A stretch of 64,000 bases of DNA from Sporosarcina ureilytica (GTDB taxonomy: Bacteria > Bacillota > Bacilli > Bacillales_A > Planococcaceae), in contig NZ_CP017560.1 in the NCBI RefSeq assembly GCF_001753205.1, positions 310,001 to 374,000 on the forward strand. Direction: 5' to 3'. The notes under the pieces were generated by a model. The model saw nothing but the letters and a program-made list of their open reading frames with translations, ran no database searches and was not told the DNA's origin. Made by a program: the position numbers and the translations under genes. Shown piece after piece: positions 1 to 8,862 of the stretch (its first letter is position 1; each line of letters opens with the position of its first letter).

Positions 1-1
1 T

Positions 2-751
2 AGTTCGTTAGGGATGATATTCCAAGACCCATTAACGGCTTTAAACCCATTAATGATTATTGGTCAACAAATCGATGAAGTTCTTTATTTACATAATCGA
101 TCAATGTCGCCTGCGAAGCGAAAAGAAAAGGTATTGTCTCTACTAGAAGAGGTAGGGATTCTTTATCCCGAAAGAACATATGAACAATTTCCACATGAAT
201 TATCGGGTGGTATGAGACAAAGAATTATTATAGCGATTGCAATCGCGAATAATCCTGGCCTTTTAATCGCGGATGAACCGACAACAGCGTTGGACGCAAC
301 AATACAATCACAAATTTTAGATTTAATTAATCAATTAAAAGAAAATATGAAAGCTGGGATTGTGTTAATTACGCATGACCTAGGTGTCGTAGCTGAAATC
401 GCTGACAGGGTCGCGGTTATGTATGCGGGTCAAATTGTTGAAATTGCAGATGTGCATACTTTGTTTGAAAATCCATTACATCCTTATACGAAATCATTAT
501 TAAACTCAATTCCATCATCAGTTGCACCGAAGTCAGAGTTGCATGTCATTCAAGGGATTGTACCATCTTTGCAAAACTTGCCTAGAAAGGGTTGCCGTTT
601 TAGTGCAAGAATCCCATGGATAGACGAATCAAAACATGCAGAAAACCCTACTTTAAATGAAGTAGAACCAGGACACTTTGTTCGATGTACATGCTATAAA
701 GATTTTTATTTACCAAGTGAAAGGGAGGATGGACATCATGGCATATCTTGA
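2..751 (+). CDS. Peptide ABC transporter ATP-binding protein (OppD/DppD type), 5' truncated by window edge
   Basis: Energises uptake of oligopeptides or dipeptides across the membrane. The frame is open from base 2, so the start codon and the Walker A loop lie outside the window. Visible parts are the Q-loop (MIFQDP), the signature LSGGMRQR, Walker [13 protein letters not shown], the H-loop THD, and the OppD/F C-terminal region with a CRF..C cysteine pattern. Its stop overlaps the next ATPase by 14 nt, so the genes are translationally coupled. Substrate class is inferred from the family and the operon (two ATPases, two permeases, one binding lipoprotein). Confidence 0.93.
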   Translation, partial: SSLGMIFQDPLTALNPLMIIGQQIDEVLYLHNRSMSPAKRKEKVLSLLEEVGILYPERTYEQFPHELSGGMRQRIIIAIAIANNPGLLIADEPTTALDATIQSQILDLINQLKENMKAGIVLITHDLGVVAEIADRVAVMYAGQIVEIADVHTLFENPLHPYTKSLLNSIPSSVAPKSELHVIQGIVPSLQNLPRKGCRFSARIPWIDESKHAENPTLNEVEPGHFVRCTCYKDFYLPSEREDGHHGIS

Positions 752-1673
752 GGTAAATGATTTAAAGGTCCATTTTCCAATTAAGGGCGGTATTCTAGGA
801 AGAACAGTTGACCATGTTAAAGCGGTAGATGGTGTTTCACTACGTATTGAAAAAGGAATGACTTATGGATTAGTCGGAGAATCAGGGTCAGGTAAGTCGA
901 CGACTGGTCGCGCGATTATGGGCTTAAACCAAATCACAGAAGGTAATATTATTTTAAATGGGAAAGACGTAACAAATGAAAGAGGAACAAGAGAAACATT
1001 CCGAAAAGAAGTACAAATGATTTTTCAGGACCCTTACTCGTCTTTGAATCCTCGCAAACGCGTTTATGACATATTGGCAGAACCGTTACGTAATTTTCAA
1101 AAATTATCGAAAGAGGAAGAGAATAAAAGAATCCATGAATTATTAAAAACAGTTGGGCTCAGTCCAGAAAGTATACATAAATATCCGCACCAATTTTCTG
1201 GTGGGCAAAGACAAAGGATTGGGATTGCACGTGCAGTGGCATTACAACCGAAACTAATTATTGCCGACGAACCAGTCTCTGCACTGGATGTATCTGTACA
1301 AGCACAGGTTCTTAACTTTATGCAAGAGATTCAAAAAGAGTACGGATTAACCTATATTTTTATTGGACATGATTTAGGTGTCATTAGACATGTTTGTGAC
1401 CGAATTGGGATTATGTATAAAGGTAGATTTGTGGAAGAAGGAAATACTGATGAAATTTTTAATAATCCACAACATATCTACACAAAGCGATTGGTATCAG
1501 CGATTCCTGATATTAATCCTAGAAATCGTCAAAGACAAATTGACCTTCGTGCACAAGTTAAAAAAGAGTATGAAGAATCGTATGATAAATATTTTGATGA
1601 AGATGGATCTGTTTATCCATTACAACGAATTTCAGACACGCATTTAGTCGCGTTACCAAGGCGGGGTGAGTAA
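738..1673 (+). CDS. Peptide ABC transporter ATP-binding protein (OppF/DppF type)
   Basis: Second ATPase of the first peptide importer, 311 aa. The start chosen is ATG 738, behind GGGAGG at 723-728; an upstream in-frame ATG at 678 lies inside the previous gene and lacks a ribosome site. Visible: Walker A GESGSGKST, Q-loop IFQDP, signature FSGGQRQR, Walker B LIIADEPVSALD and H-loop GHD. The C-terminus is acidic and short and lacks the usual cysteine-bearing OppF tail, an oddity. The permease gene follows after 2 nt. Confidence 0.93.
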   Translation: MAYLEVNDLKVHFPIKGGILGRTVDHVKAVDGVSLRIEKGMTYGLVGESGSGKSTTGRAIMGLNQITEGNIILNGKDVTNERGTRETFRKEVQMIFQDPYSSLNPRKRVYDILAEPLRNFQKLSKEEENKRIHELLKTVGLSPESIHKYPHQFSGGQRQRIGIARAVALQPKLIIADEPVSALDVSVQAQVLNFMQEIQKEYGLTYIFIGHDLGVIRHVCDRIGIMYKGRFVEEGNTDEIFNNPQHIYTKRLVSAIPDINPRNRQRQIDLRAQVKKEYEESYDKYFDEDGSVYPLQRISDTHLVALPRRGE

Positions 1674-1675
1674 TT

Positions 1676-2638
1676 ATGTGGAAGTTTATTGTAAGGCGTG
1701 TACTCATCATGATTCCGCAATTAATTTTATTGAGTATCTTAATCTTTTTTCTAGCAAGTATGATGCCAGGAGATGCATTATCTGGGCAGATTGACCCTAG
1801 TTTAGACTATCAAACAATCGAAAAGAAACGTGAAGAACTGGGTTTTAACGATCCATGGTATCAACAATACGGCCGGTGGGTGTCTGGTGTCGTTCAAGGC
1901 GATTTTGGCATGTCATTCAGACATAAGGTGGAAGTAACGGAATTACTATCAGAACGGATGACGAATACTTTATGGTTATCGCTACTTTCGTTAATCATTA
2001 CCTATCTCATTGCGATTCCACTCGGAATTATTAGTGGCCGATATAATGATCGCTTAGCAGATCAACTTATTACTGGCTATACATATATTGGATTCGCAAC
2101 GCCGTTATTCATTTTTGCATTATTAATGGTTTGGTTTTTTGGTTTCCATTTGGATTGGTTTCCGACAGGCGGAAGTGTAAAACCAGGAACAGAACCAGGA
2201 TCACTTGCTTACATTATCAGTAAACTACACCATATGTTACTGCCTGCTCTGTCAATGGCATTAATTGCAACAGTAGGAACTGTTCAATATTTACGAAGTG
2301 AAATTATCGATACGAAACAAAAAGATTTCATTCTCACTGCAAGAGCAAAGGGAGCGTCGGAGTCTAGAATCTATAATCGTCATATTTTCAGAAATGCATT
2401 ACTACCAATTGCTGCATTTTTCGGTTATGAAATGGCAGGGTTAATTGGCGGCTCGATTTTCGTTGAGACGATTTTTAGTTACCCAGGAATGGGACAACTA
2501 TTTTTAGACTCTATTAATCTACGAGACTATTCTGTAGTTACAGCGACGGTATTACTCTTCGGCTTAGCTGCAATTCTTGGGTCATTAATTTCAGATATTG
2601 TATTAAGTCTTGTAGACCCTCGAATTCGGATTAAATAA
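1676..2638 (+). CDS. Peptide ABC transporter permease (OppB/DppB type)
   Basis: Integral membrane channel subunit, 320 aa, of the first peptide importer. An N-terminal membrane helix (about residues 9-30) is followed by a periplasmic-type loop with the family pattern (PGD, LGF.DPWY.QYGRW) and then five further hydrophobic segments. The cytoplasmic EAA coupling loop is visible as ILTARAKGASESRI, which docks to the ATPases. The start ATG follows the oppF-like stop by 2 nt and uses the GGGGTGA ribosome site inside it. Confidence 0.93.
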   Translation: MWKFIVRRVLIMIPQLILLSILIFFLASMMPGDALSGQIDPSLDYQTIEKKREELGFNDPWYQQYGRWVSGVVQGDFGMSFRHKVEVTELLSERMTNTLWLSLLSLIITYLIAIPLGIISGRYNDRLADQLITGYTYIGFATPLFIFALLMVWFFGFHLDWFPTGGSVKPGTEPGSLAYIISKLHHMLLPALSMALIATVGTVQYLRSEIIDTKQKDFILTARAKGASESRIYNRHIFRNALLPIAAFFGYEMAGLIGGSIFVETIFSYPGMGQLFLDSINLRDYSVVTATVLLFGLAAILGSLISDIVLSLVDPRIRIK

Positions 2639-2665
2639 TACATGCTCAAAAAGAGGTGAAATGAA

Positions 2666-3577
2666 ATGGAAACAAATCAATCAAGTGTAAATATAGAGGC
2701 TAAAGAAGAACTTGAAGAAAGTCCAAGTGGTTTAAGAGTCATTTGGCGTGAATTATTGAAAGATAAATTGGCATTGACATCGTTAGTGCTTTTAATTTTA
2801 ATCGCGGCATTTGTTTATGGGATTTCACTCTTTTTAAACCAAGATGAAATTGTAAAGGTAGACTTGTTTGCAATTAATGAAGCGCCTTCAAGTGAATATT
2901 GGCTTGGAACAGATTACGGTGGACGTGATGTATTTGGACAATTAATTATCGGTACGAAAAACTCATTGACCATTGGGATTTTAGTCACGTTAATGAGTGG
3001 TTTTATCGGCATTGTTGTCGGAATTATTTCAGGTTACTTCGGTGGCACGGTCGATAATATTATGATGCGCGTTGTTGACTTTTTCATGGTATTGCCATTT
3101 TTAATGATTGTTATCGTTTTTGTTGCGATTGTTCCAAAGTATAGCATTATGTCTTTTTCATTAATTATGACGTTGTTTTTATGGATGGGAATTACCCGGC
3201 TTATTCGATCTAGAGCCTTACAAGAAGCCGAGTTAGATTATATTCAAGCGTCTAAAACATTAGGCTCATCACATATTAAGATTATGTTTACGCAACTATT
3301 GCCAAACTTAAGTTCTTTAATTATTGTGACGATGACTTTGAATTTAGCAGCGAATATTGGGATTGAATCCGGCCTATCGTTTTTAGGTTTTGGATTTCCT
3401 GAATCTACGCCGAGTTTAGGGACGTTATTAAGTTATGCGCGAAATCCACAAGTATTGGAACATAGATGGTGGATTTGGTTACCGGCAGCGCTGCTCATTT
3501 TGGTTTTAATGTTAGCAGTGCGAAATGTTGGAGAAGCGATGAAACGAGCAACAGATGCAAGGCAAAGAAGAGGTTAA
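2666..3577 (+). CDS. Peptide ABC transporter permease (OppC/DppC type)
   Basis: Second channel subunit, 303 aa. A cytoplasmic N-terminus of about 35 residues precedes the first helix, as usual for OppC. The family motif WLGTDYGGRDVFGQL is present (about residues 78-92), as is the EAA loop IQASKTLGSSHIKIM. The ribosome site AAAGAGGTGAA ends a few bases before ATG 2666. It follows the OppB-type gene by 27 nt in the same operon. Confidence 0.93.
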   Translation: METNQSSVNIEAKEELEESPSGLRVIWRELLKDKLALTSLVLLILIAAFVYGISLFLNQDEIVKVDLFAINEAPSSEYWLGTDYGGRDVFGQLIIGTKNSLTIGILVTLMSGFIGIVVGIISGYFGGTVDNIMMRVVDFFMVLPFLMIVIVFVAIVPKYSIMSFSLIMTLFLWMGITRLIRSRALQEAELDYIQASKTLGSSHIKIMFTQLLPNLSSLIIVTMTLNLAANIGIESGLSFLGFGFPESTPSLGTLLSYARNPQVLEHRWWIWLPAALLILVLMLAVRNVGEAMKRATDARQRRG

Positions 3578-3700
3578 TCGTGACATTCAATAGAGGGGCA
3601 AAATCATAACTTTGAGGAGGTGATGCACTAGAGCTGAAACATAGCTGTAGAGCATTGGTAAACGAATCAAGGTAAAATCATAAGAAGGGGGAGTTCATAA

Positions 3701-5530
3701 ATGAAGAATTTTAGTAAAGCGTTATTAGCGCTAATGTTAGTGCTGGTATTGGCGTTAGCTGCATGTAGCGGCGGCGATGATAAGAAAGACGCGGGGAAAG
3801 AGAAGGAAGAAGATAAAACAGAACAAAAAGAAGGCGCAGGAGAAGAAGCTGGCGAAGAGGCAGTAGCTGATTCACCAATTTCCGCTTTCGACACGCGTTC
3901 GGAAACTGGAGAAGTTGAAGAAGGTGGAACGTTAAACTTTGGTCTAGTATCTGATACACCATTTGAAGGTACGCTAAACTTTAACTTCTATGCTGGTGCA
4001 CCGGATGCGGAAGTAATCGAGTGGTTTGATGAAAGTTTACTAAGTATTGATGAGGACTTCCAATATACACAAGATGGAGCAGCAACTTTTGAGCACTCAG
4101 AGGATTACAAAGTATTTACGTTCAAAATTGGTGATAATGTAAACTGGCATGACGGAGAGCCTGTTAAAGCAGAAGACTGGGCATTTTCATATGAAGTAAT
4201 TGGACATGCTGACTATGATGGCCCACGTTATGGTTCTGATTTCACGGTAATTGAAGGCATGGAAGCATACAATGCGGGTGAAGCTGATGAGATTTCAGGA
4301 ATTAAAGTTGTAGATGAAAAGACTTTAGAAATCACATATACAAATCCAACACCATCATTACTTGCGGGCGGAATTTGGACATACGCAATGCCAAAGCATA
4401 TTTTTAAAGATATTGCGGTAGCAGATATGTCATCTTCTGATGAAGTTCGTAAAAATCCTATTGGAATGGGACCATTCAAAGTGGAAAGCATTGTACCAGG
4501 TGAGTCAGTCGTTTATTCTAAAAACGAAGATTACTGGCAAGGTGCACCAAAACTTGATGAAGTTATTCTAAAAGTAGTCGATCCATCAGTTGTTGCAAAT
4601 GAACTTGCTTCTGGAAAAATCGATGTTGTCGATGCATTCCCAGCAGATCAGTATGAAACGAACAAAGACATGGAAGGTGTAAAATTCCTTGGCGATGTCG
4701 ATAACGCATATACTTATATTGGATTTAAATTTGGTACATGGGATAAAGAAAATGCCCAAGTTGTTTACAAACCTGAAGAATCAAAAGTAAGTGACGTTGC
4801 GTTACGTAAAGCAATGTGGTATGCGGTGGATAATGATGCAGTAGGAGAAAACTTCTACCAAGGATTACGTTGGGCGGGTACAACACTTATCGCACCATCT
4901 CATGCGAACTTCCACGATGCAACAATTGAAACACCGAAGTACGATAAAGAAAAAGCAATTGAAATCTTAACTGAAGCAGGATATGTAGATACAGACGATG
5001 ATGGATTTGTAGAAGATCCAGACGGCAATGAATTGAAATTGAATTTCGCTTCAATGTCGGGTGGAGAAGTTGCGGAGCCAATCGCAAACTATTATATCCA
5101 ATCATGGAGAGATATCGGACTTGACATTGAGTTATTAGACGGACGTTTACAAGAATTTAATACATTCTATGACCGCGTTGGTAACGGTGGAAATGATGAT
5201 CCTGAAGTAGACGTGTATATGGGTGCTTGGTCAGTAGGATCAGACGTTGACCCTACAGGATTATATGGACCAAAAGCAATGTTTAACTTCCCACGTTATG
5301 TGAACGATAAAAACACTGAACTACTAGAAAAAGGTGTTTCCGATGAAGCATTTGACGTAGAATACCGTCAAAACGTGTATAAAGAGTGGCAACAATTAAT
5401 GGTGGAAGAAATTCCAGTGTTCCCTACATTATACCGTGCTGTACTAGTACCAGTGAATGAAAATCTATTAAATTACACAATCGATCGTGAAGACAATTTC
5501 TATAGACATGAAATTGGTTTTAAAAAGTAA
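3701..5530 (+). CDS. Peptide-binding lipoprotein (OppA/DppA family, SBP_bac_5)
   Basis: Extracellular solute-binding protein, 609 aa, that delivers peptides to the importer encoded upstream. Residues 1-21 form a lipoprotein signal peptide and the lipobox LAAC puts the lipidated cysteine at residue 22. It is followed by a very charged K/E/D linker (about residues 25-55) and a family 5 binding domain with the motif FKIGDNVNWHDGEPVKAEDW. The ribosome site is AAGGGGGAG. The 123-nt gap before it holds a second strong ribosome site (GAGGAGGTGATG, 3615-3626) that leads only to a two-codon reading frame. Confidence 0.93.
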   Translation: MKNFSKALLALMLVLVLALAACSGGDDKKDAGKEKEEDKTEQKEGAGEEAGEEAVADSPISAFDTRSETGEVEEGGTLNFGLVSDTPFEGTLNFNFYAGAPDAEVIEWFDESLLSIDEDFQYTQDGAATFEHSEDYKVFTFKIGDNVNWHDGEPVKAEDWAFSYEVIGHADYDGPRYGSDFTVIEGMEAYNAGEADEISGIKVVDEKTLEITYTNPTPSLLAGGIWTYAMPKHIFKDIAVADMSSSDEVRKNPIGMGPFKVESIVPGESVVYSKNEDYWQGAPKLDEVILKVVDPSVVANELASGKIDVVDAFPADQYETNKDMEGVKFLGDVDNAYTYIGFKFGTWDKENAQVVYKPEESKVSDVALRKAMWYAVDNDAVGENFYQGLRWAGTTLIAPSHANFHDATIETPKYDKEKAIEILTEAGYVDTDDDGFVEDPDGNELKLNFASMSGGEVAEPIANYYIQSWRDIGLDIELLDGRLQEFNTFYDRVGNGGNDDPEVDVYMGAWSVGSDVDPTGLYGPKAMFNFPRYVNDKNTELLEKGVSDEAFDVEYRQNVYKEWQQLMVEEIPVFPTLYRAVLVPVNENLLNYTIDREDNFYRHEIGFKK

Positions 5531-5545
5531 GAAGTAATTAATTAA

Positions 5546-5604
5546 GTCGTAATATGCGAGTTGGCTACGTGCTGACTTGTGTGTTACGACTTTTTCGTCG
5601 TAAC
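5546..5604 (+). other. Competing hairpins behind the first peptide operon
   Basis: GTCGTAA at 5546-5552 can pair with TTACGAC at 5584-5590. The same right arm, extended to GTTACGAC (5583-5590), is also perfectly complementary to GTCGTAAC at 5597-5604 across a T-rich loop. The two pairings exclude each other. This may be a weak terminator or simply a degenerate duplicated stem. Confidence 0.5.
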
Positions 5605-5638
5605 TGAAAACACCTAGTAGTAGAATCATCTTGTTGAG

Positions 5639-5674
5639 ACCGTTATCCGATTTTTTTCGGTAACGGTTTTTTCT
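5639..5674 (+). terminator. Rho-independent terminator of the first peptide operon
   Basis: A stem ACCGTTA(T)CCGA / TCGGTAACGGT with one bulged base surrounds a T-rich loop and is followed by six T. It ends transcription about 110 nt after the binding-protein gene. The remaining part of the 367-nt gap to the next operon holds a direct repeat GTTATAGGTTG (twice near 5825-5845) and no recognisable gene. Confidence 0.85.
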
Positions 5675-5897
5675 AACTTTCCGTAAAGTTATGCATGCGA
5701 ATTCCTCTCTCGTCCATTTGAATTCCGCCTCCACCGTTTCTACAAACTCCCTCTACCAACCAAGCGATGCTTCTAATTGCATAAAACTAACTACGTTCAC
5801 ATAGGCTATGTCCTATGAGAGAGTTATAGGTTGTTATAGGTTGGTTGTAAGCATTTAACAGATGTTCAAAATGCATGAATGAAGAGGGGATCGCTAA

Positions 5898-6833
5898 ATG
5901 GTATTGTACATACTTAAACGCTTTTTTATGATGATTGTTACAATCCTTATCATTGCAACATTGACATTCTTTTTAATGCATAAAATTCCAGGTTCACCGT
6001 TTGACGAGGAGCGAACTTCGAATCCAGCTATCCAGGAAAACTTAGAACGATTTTATAAATTAGACCAGCCAGTCTCTGTGCAATATGTACATTACTTAAA
6101 ATCGATTGCAACGTTTGATTTTGGTCCTTCTATTAAAAAACCAAATGAGACAGTGAATAGTTTACTTGCGCGGGGGTTTCCAATTTCATTGGAGCTTGGG
6201 CTCGTGACCATTCTCGTTGCAATTATTTCCGGGGTAATACTAGGGACATTTGCTGCACTGCGGCATAATGGCATCATCGATTATCTAGCAATGACCTTTG
6301 CTGTCATTGGGATTTCTGTCCCGAACTTTGTCCTTGCAACGTTGTTAATTCAAAAGGTTGCGGTCGATTGGCAATTGCTCCCCCCCGCTACGTGGAGTAG
6401 TCCATTGCATATGATTTTACCGACCTTTGCCCTAGCAACAGGACCGACAGCCATTATCGCACGTTTAACGAGGTCTAGTATGTTGGAAGTGTTAACCCAA
6501 GATTATATTAAAATGGCACGTGCAAAAGGGCTTTCACCGTTTCGAATTGTAACTAGACATGCCTTACGAAATGCGTTAATGCCTGTCGTGACAATTATGG
6601 GAACGATGCTTGCAGGGATTTTAACAGGAACGTTTGTGATCGAGAAAATCTTTGCAATTCCGGGGATGGGAAAGTATTTCGTAGACAGTATTAATAATCG
6701 TGATTATCCAGTGATTATGGGAACGACTGTGTTTTATAGTGCTTTTCTTGTTTTTATGCTATTCCTTGTTGACATTGTTTATGGTTTTCTTGATCCGCGA
6801 ATTAAATTGCATAAGAAGGAGGGGGATGTGTAA
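5898..6833 (+). CDS. Peptide ABC transporter permease (DppB/OppB type), second operon
   Basis: First gene of a second, independent peptide importer, 311 aa. One N-terminal helix, the loop motif LDQPVSVQYVHYL, then five more hydrophobic segments; the EAA loop reads KMARAKGLSPFRIV. The ribosome site GAGGGG lies 8 nt before ATG 5898. It overlaps the next permease by one base (TAATG). It is only distantly similar to the permease at 1676, so the two operons are not a recent duplication. Confidence 0.93.
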   Translation: MVLYILKRFFMMIVTILIIATLTFFLMHKIPGSPFDEERTSNPAIQENLERFYKLDQPVSVQYVHYLKSIATFDFGPSIKKPNETVNSLLARGFPISLELGLVTILVAIISGVILGTFAALRHNGIIDYLAMTFAVIGISVPNFVLATLLIQKVAVDWQLLPPATWSSPLHMILPTFALATGPTAIIARLTRSSMLEVLTQDYIKMARAKGLSPFRIVTRHALRNALMPVVTIMGTMLAGILTGTFVIEKIFAIPGMGKYFVDSINNRDYPVIMGTTVFYSAFLVFMLFLVDIVYGFLDPRIKLHKKEGDV

Positions 6834-7783
6834 TGACCAAAAGTGGACAAGAGCTTGGAACACGTAAAAGTGTTCAAGACGAATGGTTTAAACCACTTAA
6901 AAAAGAGGTTCATCAAGCCGAGTCGGTTGTTCGTCCCTCTATCTCCTATTGGCGAGATGCATGGCAACGACTGCAGAAAAATAAGCTTGCGATGACGGGA
7001 TTATTCTTCCTTTCCTTGTTGACGCTTTTTGCAGTGTTGGGTCCTATTTTATCGCCCCACTCCGTTACGGAAATGAACTTACCGAACCAAAATTTGCCTC
7101 CGTCAGCGACCCATTGGTTTGGGACCGATGAAATGGGGAGAGATGTTTTTACACGGACCTGGTACGGGGCAAGGATCTCGTTGTTTGTGGGCGTTATGGC
7201 AGCGTTAATCGATTTTTTTATTGGTATCATTTACGGCGGCATTAGCGGCTATAAAGGTGGATTGACCGATACGATTATGATGCGGATTATTGAAGTGTTA
7301 TATGGGCTTCCACACTTACTCGTTGTCATTTTATTGTTAGTCGTGATGGGGCCAAGCCTAACGACAATCATTATTGCCTTAACGATTACAGGTTGGGTTG
7401 GCATGGCGCGTATTGTAAGGGGACAGGTTTTGCAAATTAAAAACTATGAGTTTATCACAGCAACGAAGTCGTACGGTGCAACCACACCTAGAATTATTCG
7501 AAAACACCTACTTCCAAATACAATGGGACCGATTATCGTTCAAATGACATTAACAGTCCCGAGTGCTATTTTTGCGGAAGCATTTTTAAGTTTTCTTGGA
7601 CTAGGGATACAAGCCCCCTTTGCCAGTTGGGGAGTGATGGCCAATGACGCCTTGCCTGTCATTTTGTCAGGGCATTGGTGGCGTTTATTTTTCCCGGCAT
7701 TTTTCATCTCAATGACGATGTTTGCGTTTAATGTGCTCGGAGATGGCATGCAAGATGCACTGGATCCGAAATTAAGGAGGTGA
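6833..7783 (+). CDS. Peptide ABC transporter permease (DppC/OppC type), second operon
   Basis: Channel subunit of 316 aa with a long cytoplasmic N-terminus (about 50 residues) before the first helix. The motif HWFGTDEMGRDVFTR (about residues 93-107) and the EAA loop ITATKSYGATTPRII identify it as OppC-type. It starts in the TAATG junction with the upstream permease and its last codons contain the ribosome site of the next gene. Confidence 0.93.
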   Translation: MTKSGQELGTRKSVQDEWFKPLKKEVHQAESVVRPSISYWRDAWQRLQKNKLAMTGLFFLSLLTLFAVLGPILSPHSVTEMNLPNQNLPPSATHWFGTDEMGRDVFTRTWYGARISLFVGVMAALIDFFIGIIYGGISGYKGGLTDTIMMRIIEVLYGLPHLLVVILLLVVMGPSLTTIIIALTITGWVGMARIVRGQVLQIKNYEFITATKSYGATTPRIIRKHLLPNTMGPIIVQMTLTVPSAIFAEAFLSFLGLGIQAPFASWGVMANDALPVILSGHWWRLFFPAFFISMTMFAFNVLGDGMQDALDPKLRR

Positions 7784-7788
7784 GCCTG

Positions 7789-8811
7789 TTGGCTAAGCGA
7801 GTCAAACACATGGATAGGGAAGATGAGAAGATGCTTTCCGTTCAGAATTTGCACGTTGCATTCACAACATTTGGTGGGGAAGTTCAAGCAGTGCGTGGTG
7901 TCACGTTTGAGTTGAATAAAGGAGAAACGCTTGCAATCGTTGGGGAGTCAGGATGCGGAAAAAGTGTAACGGCGAACGCAATTATGGGATTAATTCCTGA
8001 ACCGGCCGGAAAAATTAAAGCGGGCCAAGTCCTTTTCCAAGAACATGATATGACAAAGTTAAATAAAGCTCAATTAAGGAAGGTTCAAGGGGTAGACATC
8101 TCGATGATTTTTCAGGACCCGATGACTGCACTGAATCCGACTTTGAAAATAGGAGAGCAGTTGATTGAAGGGGTGCGCACTCATTATAAAATATCCAAAT
8201 CGGCTGCGAAGAAAAAAGCGATGGATATGTTAGAACTTGTAGGCATTCCTGGTGCTGAAGAAAGATTAAATCAGTATCCGCATCAGTTTTCAGGGGGGAT
8301 GCGTCAAAGAATTGTGATAGCCATTGCGTTAATTTGTGAGCCGAAATTGCTTATTGCAGATGAACCGACAACGGCACTCGATGTGACAATCCAGGCACAA
8401 ATCTTGGAGCTATTTGAAGAAATTCAAGAAAAGACGGGTGTTTCAATTATATTAATCACGCATGATCTTGGTGTCGTTGCAAAAATTGCCGACCGAATTG
8501 CCGTGATGTATGCGGGGAGAATCATTGAGATTGGATTGAAGCGAGAAATTTTTTATCATCCGCAACATCCTTATACGAAGGGCCTATTAAACTCTGTACC
8601 TCGCTTAGATTTAAAAGATGAGGAGCTTGAGCCAATAGAAGGTACGCCGCCGGATTTATTTTCGCCGCCAAGTGGGTGTTCATTCACAGCTAGATGTCCG
8701 TTTGCAATGGAAGTGTGTGACTTAGTGTATCCGGCAGACACGCATTTGACGAAAGACCACATAGTAAACTGTTGGCTTCAAGATGAACGAGCCATTCAGC
8801 TGCAAGGATAA
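7789..8811 (+). CDS. Peptide ABC transporter ATP-binding protein (DppD/OppD type), second operon
   Basis: ATPase of 340 aa. The start chosen is TTG 7789, eight bases after the near-perfect ribosome site AAGGAGG (7774-7780); an in-frame GTG at 7780 lies inside that site. Walker [11 protein letters not shown]-loop [12 protein letters not shown], signature FSGGMRQR, Walker [13 protein letters not shown] and H-loop THD are all present. The C-terminal region has the OppD cysteines ([14 protein letters not shown]), which in some family members carry an Fe-S cluster. It overlaps nothing and leads to the lipoprotein gene after 51 nt. Confidence 0.93.
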   Translation: MAKRVKHMDREDEKMLSVQNLHVAFTTFGGEVQAVRGVTFELNKGETLAIVGESGCGKSVTANAIMGLIPEPAGKIKAGQVLFQEHDMTKLNKAQLRKVQGVDISMIFQDPMTALNPTLKIGEQLIEGVRTHYKISKSAAKKKAMDMLELVGIPGAEERLNQYPHQFSGGMRQRIVIAIALICEPKLLIADEPTTALDVTIQAQILELFEEIQEKTGVSIILITHDLGVVAKIADRIAVMYAGRIIEIGLKREIFYHPQHPYTKGLLNSVPRLDLKDEELEPIEGTPPDLFSPPSGCSFTARCPFAMEVCDLVYPADTHLTKDHIVNCWLQDERAIQLQG

Positions 8812-8862
8812 TTAGGTACGCCGCATGAAAGTGCTGTTTATAAATAAAAGGGGGAGTTTGTG

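Noticed and set aside
678-737. Longer start for the second peptide ATPase
   Set aside because: Would overlap the first ATPase by 74 nt with no ribosome site; GGGAGG before 738 decides the start.
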